Assembly: GCA_024305405.1 (NCBI GenBank)
Contig: JAKNDB010000088.1
Span: forward strand, 1,816,001-1,880,000
DNA: 64,000 bases
Direction: 5' to 3'
DNA from: Dirofilaria immitis
Taxonomy: Eukaryota; Nematoda; Chromadorea; Rhabditida; Onchocercidae
Shown here: piece by piece, positions 15,113-24,576 of the stretch
Position numbering within the stretch: the first letter of the stretch is position 1
How the letters are laid out: the number at the start of each line of letters is the position of its first letter
Position numbers and translations under genes: made by a program
Notes under the pieces: model-generated
What the model was told of the DNA's origin: nothing
Seen by the model: the letters and a program-made list of their open reading frames with translations, nothing else
The model's database searches: none

Positions 15113-15420
15113 AATTTTTTCATGGATTTAGATGATGATTTAATTACAGTATCCGACAAAAGCTTTCTAATTTTACGAGAAATTATATTATGCGCTTGAA
15201 TAAAACGATTCTTTCAATGCAACAACAAAATCGATTAGGAAGGTGAATCCAACAATAAAGCAAACTCAAGTAAAATATGGAAGTTTGCATTTTTCAAATA
15301 TTATAGAACTGTTTTATCTATTAAATGTGAATGATATTATCAGTGATGTTTCGGCAAATGACTATTATTCGGAGAAATGAATTTCAAAAAATATATGTAT
15401 ATATTTGTTGCTTCAGGATG
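15113..15420 (+). repeat. degenerate coding-like repeated element, copy 0
   Basis: Starts with an ATG at 15122 followed by a D-rich start (MDLDDDLITVSDK). It aligns base by base with 27897-28090 and 19810-19960, which lie inside intron 1 of the two cathepsin genes. After a frame change, the segment from about 15226 reads TKSIRKVNPTIKQ and stays open to a stop at about 15380. Comparable frames in the other copies read KSIKKVSMANK and ESTKKTNMFSK, so codon positions seem conserved. I do not recognise the family. The element occurs here without any visible cathepsin exons beside it, so it is not simply a passenger of the cathepsin duplication. Confidence 0.45.
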
Positions 15421-17667
15421 ATCGCGAAAACAAAAACAGTCTTACAGTATTATTCAAAATATAGGTAGCTATATATGATGGAATTACCTAACGACTTAAT
15501 AGAAAAAAAAAAATAATACGATAATGAGAGAAGCAATTCTTTTTTTTTAGCTTATTCAACTTGCCATATCGTGAAATCTACCGAAATATAATCATTGATA
15601 ATACTTAAATATTTATTGAAATATAGGTATATTTTGATTAATAACGAATACCTACATATTCAAAATACCGATCAAATGCTTCCATGAAATTTTTGATCAA
15701 AATGAGAATGATGAAATTTACGATATTCCTGCATTGAAAGATATGATGACTTTTGTTGAATGACAAAAACAAAATCATCAATTCTATTATTAAGTAAAAT
15801 TATGCGAAAAAAGTCAATTCGTCGCTTCGAATCTAAATTTTAATTAATTAGCAATCAATTCAAAAAGGAAGAAAAATTTTCTTTTTTTCTGAAATACTTA
15901 AGTAAAATAATTATTTATATTTGAAAAGAGTAATAATCGATCATATTAATGTTGTAAATTGATCCATTCCAAATAATTTTAATTTATTATTTATTAAAAT
16001 TTCAATTATTTTGAATACTTTGATGTGATTTCTAAGAAATAAACAAATTTTGAGAAAATTTCAGCAATTTATACTTACTTCATGCAAATTATTTAATGCA
16101 TTCATTGTGATCAAATTTTTAAATAGAAGCTAAATTATTCAGCCATTTTCTCGCTTGTATAATGCATATTTATTTTTGCAATATTCAACAATTTATCATT
16201 TTATTAAAATAATCTCAGAATTATTCCTATCATCAATAATATAAATTAAAATTGTTAGACTTGGCATAACAAATATATTTCGTTAAAAAATAAATTTAAT
16301 TTATAATGGAAATGAAGCTAACGAAGCGATATGACACATATTATTTTTATTTCGTGCCATATGAACGTATCCTTTTAATCCCCAATCAGGTCCCCAGCTG
16401 AAAATTAAAAATCAAAATTACTTCATAATCTTATATATTGCTAATATTAATTTTAATTTAATACTGATGATACTCGTTTATCTTAAAATCAAAAATTGGT
16501 AATAAGTATCTCAGTATTTTACTAATATTTCTATAAAATTAATAAACAAATGAGTAATTTAATAAAGAAATCGAAACTAACCTATTTTTAACAATCCAAT
16601 AATCTCCATATTTTGGATCTGTGCCATAACCAACAAGTAATACCACATGATTAAGTGGACCACAGTTACTTTTATAATAAACACCTGTAATTATAACTGA
16701 TAACTAATTATTGAATGAATGTAAAATTTAATTAGGCAAATTTTAAGAATGTTTATATGAATGAAATTTCAAAAATAATCTGAATCATAGAATCTAAAGC
16801 TACGCTTCGATCCGTTAATTCCAATAGTAATCGGTCCATATTTAGCTACAGCATACTTAAATGCCATTTCATCACCTGGCTCTATTTTCATAAAATCTTT
16901 ATTATAAGCAACAGGTCTTTTTGATTATCTTGGCATCTTTGCACAGATTCAACGTACGGATAATTCACATTTGCTGCGATTCCGTTTTTCGTTGTATATT
17001 TGAAAATCTAAAAATTATCGAATTAAATATTAAAATTCTCTGATATCAATTATATTTTTATCTTATTTTTTTATCAGTAAGATTTTATTTGCCATGCAAA
17101 AATTGCTAGCTTAATGTTCATTCTCGAATCTAACTCAAACATTAATATTCCACAATAGTGTATCATCGGAAAAAGAAGTTGCAGTCATCGAAATAATAAG
17201 AAATTATTATCATTTTCTTATATTATTGATAATAAAAGTAATAATATATAATTGAATTTATTTGAATATACAAATATTTTTTTGTAGTTTAAATTTAAAC
17301 ATGAACAATTTTGGAACAATTTTATTGTGATTAAAAATATAAATGAGCAAAAATTTCAGAATATCATTTTTTTACACTTTTTTCTTTGCAAGTTTATAAA
17401 TGATTAAACTTCGATAAAAATTGCATCATTTCTTTTTCAACAATTAAAAAAAAGCTTGAAATGTAAATGAATTTTTATGATATAAATGTTTTGAGAAATT
17501 TAAAATTTATAGAATTTTAAGCAAAAATTTTGTAAAAAAAACAAAAATACTCGATTCATAAAGCCACCATCACAACCACTATTACCAAATTTTATTGTAC
17601 AATCAACAGCATTTTGTGCTGATAAATCGATAAGTTTATTTTCCATCTTCTTATGATAACCTTCTAA

Positions 17668-17683
17668 TGCACCTATGCACCTA
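17668..17683. repeat. 8-bp tandem duplication in the active-site exon of cathepsin copy 1
   Basis: TGCACCTA is present twice in a row. Read on the minus strand it turns AVGALEG into AVGA followed by a stop. The exon is 167 nt against 159 nt in copy 2, exactly 8 longer. Confidence 0.95.
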
Positions 17684-19253
17684 CTGCAGAAAATGCATAG
17701 CAACTTCCACATACACCCTGCAAAAAAAGAAATATCATTATGTAATCATGAAAAAATGATATTAGCTATTTAATAAATTAATCATTAAATTCAAGATGAA
17801 TCATCTGAATTCAACGTTTCATATAAGTAAGTAATCAAAATATGATGATAATATCATATTACATAATATCTCAATTCAAATACTTTCAACTAATATGCCC
17901 TAATTAAATAATAGTTTGCTTAGAAGATTTTAGGTAAACATTATAAGCATTAGATTTTCTGTAGACTAAATCATTTACGTCAATCGTTATCAATTGTTGA
18001 TAATGTATGTCGTATGCATGTAAACAACAGGTTTTCAATAACTAAAAAGCATTGAATAAAAAGTCGCGATCAATTTCTATCGTTATCATGAGTAATATTT
18101 CATAAATTACATATTCGTATAAATTATACTTGATATTTAACGGGTGTAACGTAGCCTTTCGTTCTCCAATCAAATGAATCCGGTATCGATTCTTTGGGAT
18201 CATATTTAAAATATCTAGCGGAAAGATTGCGAGCTCGTCTTCTTGCTTGAAGCGAAGTTTCATTGATATGAAGTCCATTCATCATATTGACTTCTTCGTC
18301 GGTCTAGAATTGAAATACAAATGAATTTCTCTACGAATGAAAGTTGTTGCTAAACGAAATATTAAAAAGATTTTGTTTATGGAAATAAGAAAAGAATTAA
18401 ATTAATTCATACATTATCATATATTAATATCATTTTGAATTATATCTGCTAAATTTACTTACCATATCAGCCATTTCATTCATGGCAACCTTGTAGGAAT
18501 TATGCCTTGGTCATATTTTTTATTTATCGCTTCCGTTGCTAATTCATTACTTTCAAATATTGCCATTCTCAAACTATTTTCATTTGGATTATAATGTTTT
18601 CCTATAAATAATAAAAACTATTCGATAAATATTTTGTCAGTTATATATAAATAAAGCTGGAACGAAAAGCTAAAATAGAATTTGTTTTTTCCTTAAGGCA
18701 TTGAAATGTGAAAAAAGTTTGTACCAAGAGACATCCTGAAATTGTTCCATTTGACTTCTAATTTCTCCATCGCTTGTTCCTCACCATCAGTTTCTAATTT
18801 TTTGAGGAAAGATTGCACAGCGGTTAACTTAAAATTTACAGTATATTTCAAATTAAATTCATTTATCAGCCCGAAATTTGTATTATAATTTTCTATTTTA
18901 TGTTTATAAATTTTATGAAATACAAATTTAAAAAGCAATTAAATGCAGCTATTTTCGTTAGTCGATCAAATAGTAATGCTTGATCAATTATAGGGAGAGA
19001 ATTGGGGTATCGGTTCATATTCAAATTAATTGAATCAATGAAAAATTTAAACTCAATATCATTCGCACTTGCATAGTCTAAAGTTTTATGAGGTTAATGA
19101 AAAAGGAAATATAACCACAAACTATTGAAAATGAACAACTGAACAACTGAACAACTCCTAAGTTATATTATTCATAAGCATCAGGTAGATACATTTGATC
19201 GATATCAATCATTATGAATTAAATAATACTCAATCGAACAGTATCGTACTTAC

Positions 19254-19263
19254 CTATTTTCTC
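19254..19263 (-). other. 10-nt microexon of cathepsin copy 1
   Basis: GAGAAAATAG lies between a TTTTCAG acceptor and a GTAAGT donor on the minus strand. The same arrangement is at 27254-27263 in copy 2 (GAGAAAACAG, then GTGAGT). With phase 1 before and phase 2 after, it adds Glu-Asn and part of a Ser, linking the extended pro-region (ending YGDG) to the exon starting YKLTAVQSF in copy 2. Phases agree on both sides in copy 2. Confidence 0.75.
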
Positions 19264-19729
19264 CTGAAAATAAATAATATCTTCAAAATTTTAAGTTTAA
19301 CTTTTTAGATAAAGGATATTTCGACTAAAAAATTCAAATTGAATCTATTTATTAAATTGATCGCTTTTCTCGGTTATTTTGAAATGTGAAGTAAAATAAA
19401 AATGAAAACAAAACCATCGCCGTATTTGTTCAATGCGCTTTTGAAATCAGATGTAAGTTTCGACGTATTGCCTTGCTTGTAATCTTGGTCAAGAGCTTTT
19501 AGGACTACTCTCAGCTGCTCAATTTCACTAGAAAATGGTTTACTTGCATTTAAGTATTGATATCTTTTCACATTATAAATAAATTAATTATTTGCTATCG
19601 GTATTTTCTGGTAATTTTCTTGATGATATTATACATACGAGCGGTATAATCGATTCACTTGTGAATTAACGAAATTTTGTGCAATATATGTTATATTCAT
19701 GTCTTAAGAATAGGATGTATGATGACGAG

Positions 19730-20080
19730 AATTTACGTTATATCAGAAAAATTGTAAATGCGGAGTAATCTTCCAGCGGAAAATTTCGTGAACTTTAATT
19801 ATATAATTGCAGTGTCCGAAGAAAACCATTCAATTTCACGAAAATTTATGTCATGTAGATGAAATAACCGACTTATTAAGTGTGACAACAGAATCGACTA
19901 AAAAGACGAATATGTTCAGTAAGATGATGATCGAGGGCATGAATTTCTGTTTATGTTTTCTGAACATTGGAACACTGTCTTTCGTTTTCCTTAAATAAGG
20001 CGGAAAGTATATTAGTACAGCTTGATCGTCAAACCAAATATAATTGTCCTTATTGATGATTTAGCTTAAATCATAAAATT
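19730..20080 (+). repeat. degenerate coding-like repeated element, copy 1 (in cathepsin intron 1)
   Basis: Plus-strand sequence inside the first intron of the minus-strand cathepsin copy 1. It aligns with 27897-28170 and, over its first half, with 15113-15330. The open frame 19825-19996 reads IQFHENLCHVDEI then ESTKKTNMFSKMM. A second open frame at about 20003-20055 reads AESILVQLDRQTKYNCPY, matching GKSLLVQLDHHQMQCNY in copy 2. A Cys-x-x-Cys zinc-finger start is possible but is broken by stops. Function is unknown. Confidence 0.45.
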
Positions 20081-20358
20081 TCTTTTGTTAAATTGTTTGC
20101 TCAGTGAAACGAATCGTTGGGAAAAAATACGGATATTATTGAAATATTATTCAAAACAAAATTTTTGCGTCCACTTAAAATTGAAAATTAAAAGTAACGA
20201 TAAAATGAAATCTAGCGGAACAGTTACAAAAAGGCACTATTCGAGAGCAGTGAATGAATGAATATAAAGGGAAAGCGAGAAGATTAATTTGTTGCAAAAT
20301 TACTCATAGCTGATATGATCGATAAAGCGAATAGAAGACTAATAACTATATGTTTCAT

Positions 20359-23300
20359 TGAAATTAAAATTATTTACCAGTTTTTTTGCTTCTATAAATA
20401 AAATCTTTTCTAATATTTTATTTTTATTGGCTTTCATTCTTGGAGAAATTCATCTTTGCCAAAACTCATTCATTTTGATATAATTCTAGTCGGACGAAAA
20501 ATTCATTAAGATGGACATAGATTTCGCATCCTTATTAAAATTTTCTTCAAGCAAAAGGTGAATTCGCCAGTTCGAGTCTAATTCATCACACGATCCAAAT
20601 AAGTAATTGCTGAAGTGATTGGAAAAAGGAAGATCACGTCATATTCATTAAATATCAAGTATAATTCTTATGAAGTTTATGTCTAATTTTACGCTTTATT
20701 ATTCCCGATAACGATAGAAATTGATTGCAACTCTATTCGAATTTCTTTAGGGTGGAAAACCTAACAGTTATAAGTGTAAAGCATGTCATCATGTCTATAA
20801 AAATTTAGTAATTTATAAAAATTACTAAAATTTCACCATAAATTATAATTGATTAACATACATTGCTTGAAAGCACTTTTGACTGGCATTTTTGATGTGT
20901 TATATTGTGATATTAATTGAGCTGCTATCTATTCAATACAGTTGCTACATTGCAAACTTGCTAGGATAAGAGAAAATGAGAACTTGATTTATCATCACAA
21001 AATATTGTGACGTTGATTGTATGCGGAATTATGATAACAAAACAACGAGAGTGGTTTCCTAGATCTCTTCATTTGCTAATGTTTTTGTTTTTGCAAATTT
21101 ACTTCAAAACTTTGTAAATTTTAAGCTTTTTAATAATCTTCTCATGAAATAAGTCAGCTTCTAAACTTCAAAAAATTTAAAAGGATGATATGATTGCTAA
21201 AACCAATCACTTTTAAACCTGAAAAGAAGCGGTGCGAAAAATGACATTCGCAATTTCTGCATGTATGCCATGATTATAATAAAAGTTGGTTTTGGTAATT
21301 TTTTGGTTTTATAGTTATATTATTATCACTGATAAGGAGCTATGTTAGGAGAGCAGAATGACGAATTAAGAATTGTCATAAAAATTGTTTTTGTTGTTTG
21401 ATTTGTTTCACAGACAATAATAATTATAAGAATTTATTCGTTACATTAACAGATATACAATGTGATAATCTAGTGACGAAGATTTCTTCATGATTATTCA
21501 CATCGGAATAATCGTCTCTAAATTTCATTGAACATTGACAGGGAATTGCCCACCGAGCTATTGTTGGTAAATGGTTTGCAAGGGTAACAGATAACTGAAT
21601 AGATGAAAAGTTACAAAGACATTACATAAATAAAGGATCAAGTTATAGACATACAATGAATCATGAATAAACCTGTGGTAAATCAACCAATCTGCAATAG
21701 ATACAACCAATGGTTAATTGAAGCTGAGAATACGAATAATGTTGTTTGTTGCTAATCATTTACAGTATTTTCTAGAATTGTGAATTGGATTATTGAACAA
21801 TGAATAAATTCTATCATTTGGCTGAGAATAATTATAGAAATAATTTCTATAATTTTAGAGATATTTTACAGCTTTAAATTATTTCAATTTCTCGACAGGA
21901 CTTAAGTATGCTGTGGCTAAGCACTCTTTTAGATGTCGAGAATTTTCTCGAAACTAAATTTTAATATTTCTAAATCTTTATTTTTCTATGAATCATTCAT
22001 TGCTTATGAAATGTAAACAATTCTCATGGCGCCGTTTCCGGCGGAAGTTCTCATTCCATAAAGGATTTCTTATGTCTAAATATATCCATCCTTGTAAATC
22101 TCCTCCTTACAAAATCTTCTATATAAAGGACCATGACTTTGTATCGTATCAGTTTTTTTATTTTATTTTTGGTGTTTACATAGTTTTCTACAGTTTTACC
22201 AAAGTCAACGTTTCCGTTTTCTTTAAAATAAATTGTTATTATATTAGTCTTGTGCTACAACCTTACAAATCCCAAATTCGTTCACAAAGAACTCTTCTCC
22301 ACCAAATACAACTTCCACCAAATTCAAACTCAGTTCAGTCTAATCAACAAAAATTAACAACATTAGATTCTATAAATCCGATATATAATAGGAAATATTT
22401 CTAAATTAAGCTGCTATATAATTTTAGCTCAAAGTAAAATGCAATTCTGATTCGGAAATATCTGAGTGGAAAACTAAGCGAAAATTATAGGGAAATATTA
22501 TTATCATCCTTTGAGCAACATTGAGTCCTGTAGGATGTACGCCTATTTCATATAATTAGGTCATCTTATGACTTTGGCTCGTTTTATTGAGTAGCGGGAC
22601 TTATTTTTTAACCATAATATTTTTTTCTATAGTTACCGCATAACTACTCGAATTTGTGAACAAATAATAAAGAACAAAATATCATTACAAATTCTGAAAC
22701 TATATTTATAGTGAAAAGTTAACAAAGCTAATAATAATAGTTAAATGAGTTCTAATAGTAAATGGATGTACAGAAACAAAATTAACAACAAAGAGAAAAA
22801 ATATATGAACTAGTACGATTATGATAGATTACAGAATTGAATCGGGAAGATTCAGAGAATTTGAAATTCACTCAAGAAAATGGACATCCGACATATTTGT
22901 CAGTACTTAATATAACCAAACACGAAGTGTTACATCTTAGCAATAATATCTTATTCAAGATTCTCGAAAATGAGGCGTAGATTTTGTAAATCGAAATGCA
23001 TTAAAATGTGGCATCGACAATATTATAGATATAAGCACTGGACAATGAAGCTATTCATATCACCAAATTCGGCGAATCTTCTGAGACATGAATGAATTAT
23101 TCAACCGAAAATATTATATTTTTCTTCTATTATAAATATGACGAAATAATCAAAGAATTTTGTCTAAAATGAATTTGTAATAGTTCCCAGACAAATACAA
23201 CATTAATCAAACCTCAGCACAAAGATTCTTTATTCTTTCATCATTCGGCTTGCTCACAAAGCCTGCATCCAAATTTGTTTAAGATATTGAAATCCATATT

Positions 23301-24576
23301 AATTGTCTAGAATATTGTAATGATCAAAACATTTGTCCGTGCTTAAATAATGTTTATCTCTTTCTATTTTTTGTAACTAAACTCTTCACATAGTTAATGT
23401 GTAGCATAGCACCGCCTAACATAAAAATCAGGGATCACCGATACAAAAGAAAACTTTTCGAAAACTTACGGGTCAACAACAATCAGCAGTGTAAGAATCA
23501 GCACTTACGAAGCCGGTTTCGAATAGTAGTAGGTCACATTGAAGCACATGCTATCAAATGATTTGGTGTTTTGGACCTATTTTTTCGTACGTGTGGACTC
23601 TGGTATGGTTGTGTATATAAGAAATAGGGCCTTTGTTTGTGTGTGGGAAATATAGCTCATAGACAAAAGCGGAGAATTTTAGCTTTCATCTTTCTTTCAT
23701 TATACAGTAAATACACACATGCAATATATACCCGTTCATGCGATTTCAATAACACTCATATATTCTGTTATTACGGAACCTTTTCGCAATCTATTCGCGA
23801 TACAGTCGTTAACTTACGTCAATTTCGATGATTACAAAATGGTGTGTCAAATCAATTCGATCTTTTCAAATGCATCTTTGTTTACAGCACAGCACTGTAA
23901 ATGACGGCGATAAGGAATTTTCATTTCACAAATTGAATCACGAGGAATATTATCAAATATTGGAAATCAGCACAAGACGAAAACGATATGTTGTGGAGAA
24001 CATGGAAATTAGAATATTTACCTGAGAAAAAATGAAAGATATTACCTGAGATTCATGAAATGCTGTATTTATTGAGATTAATAAAATAATTCGATTTACC
24101 AAAAAAAAATGAATTAAGGAAATATGAATTTGAGCTAGAATAGAAAGAGAGAGTGAAACAATGTCCGGAAAGGGAAATCTTATCGCAGATAAAAAGAAAA
24201 AGGACTGGTGGAGAGAATAATCAAGTCAAGGGAATGACAAATTATATTTATGCTTCTGAAAAGTTTCCGTTCCGAAATGATTGCAAGAGGTATTCTGGAA
24301 ACATCAGAATACTTGACATTACTCAAAATTTTTATGAACAGATTAATAATCTATTAAATTGTTGTTCTAACAAACTTGGTCAAAGTACTATTATATTGTA
24401 TTTATTTTCATTTTGCTCATTATATCAATAGAATTTTCAATTAAAAGTTGAAAAATTCGAATACTATTTTTAATGCCCACATATTTGCATATCCCAATTT
24501 CTTTTTATTAAACCAAAATTATCAAATATTGAAAATTAGCAAAATAAATATTTTCCGAAAACAAATTAAATCATAA
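20359..24576. other. spacer between the cathepsin copies, with scattered decayed coding-like stretches
   Basis: No intact gene is recognised. The sequence is less AT-rich than the first 16 kb. Several plus-strand stretches look like former exons: 20515-20562 (MDIDFASLLKFSSSK), 20753-20827 (YKCKACHHVYKNL, resembling half of a C2H2 finger), 22254-22403 (Gln/Asn/Ser-rich end), 22877-22980 (LNITKHEVLHLSNNILFKI), 23898-24430 (several frames with in-frame stops). TATA-like words occur at about 22121 and 23613. This fits one or more decayed genes or a decayed transposon; the family is not recognised. Confidence 0.4.

Larger units (their letters stand above)
1..16300. other. long intergenic region without a recognisable gene
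   Basis: No exon of a family I recognise could be found on either strand. Open frames in this stretch are short and mostly translate simple repeats, such as a tyrosine run at 2594-2680 and Lys/Glu/Arg-rich runs at 4930-5020 and 11770-11825. The sequence holds GA/TC microsatellites (2856-2882, 4530-4562, 4617-4635, 7828-7859, 11778-11820), two trinucleotide arrays, several imperfect tandem repeats and a palindrome, listed separately. Small GC-richer islands lie near 4640-4735, 5780-5935, 11390-11475 and 11860-11935; these could be regulatory or undetected exons. A degenerate coding-like element lies at 15113-15420. Confidence 0.6.
16301..20358 (-). pseudogene. cathepsin L-like cysteine protease, copy 1 (decayed)
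   Basis: Papain-family (C1A) protease. Exons in gene order: 20304-20358 (signal peptide MKHIVISLLFALSIISAM), 19415-19527, microexon 19254-19263, 18725-18827, 18463-18601, 18130-18303, 17551-17717, 16780-17007, 16582-16684, 16301-16397. It keeps the oxyanion Gln and CGSCYAF active-site Cys, [10 protein letters not shown] with the catalytic His, and KNSWG with the catalytic Asn. The propeptide carries a RMAIFESNE block like the ERFNIN motif. Lesions: a 7-bp deletion giving TAA at the start of exon 18725-18827 relative to copy 2; a missing base near 18495; an 8-bp tandem duplication at 17668-17683 just after the active-site Cys; a missing base at 16918-16922; and AT instead of GT at the donor after 16780. 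The last group cannot all be read past, so it is called a pseudogene. The single-base losses may be assembly errors. Confidence 0.85.

Noticed and set aside
20565..20590. GTTCGAGTC, similar to a tRNA B box
   Set aside because: No A box or cloverleaf at the right spacing.
21903..21930. 'aagtatgctgtggctaa' on plus, matching the cathepsin YAVAK codons
   Set aside because: It is only 17 bp, on the strand opposite to both cathepsins, and has no other cathepsin sequence around it.
21988..22404. 138-codon open frame on plus
   Set aside because: The first half is unlike any family and is rich in hydrophobic runs typical of AT-rich DNA; only the last 50 codons look possibly coding, so it is noted as part of the spacer only.
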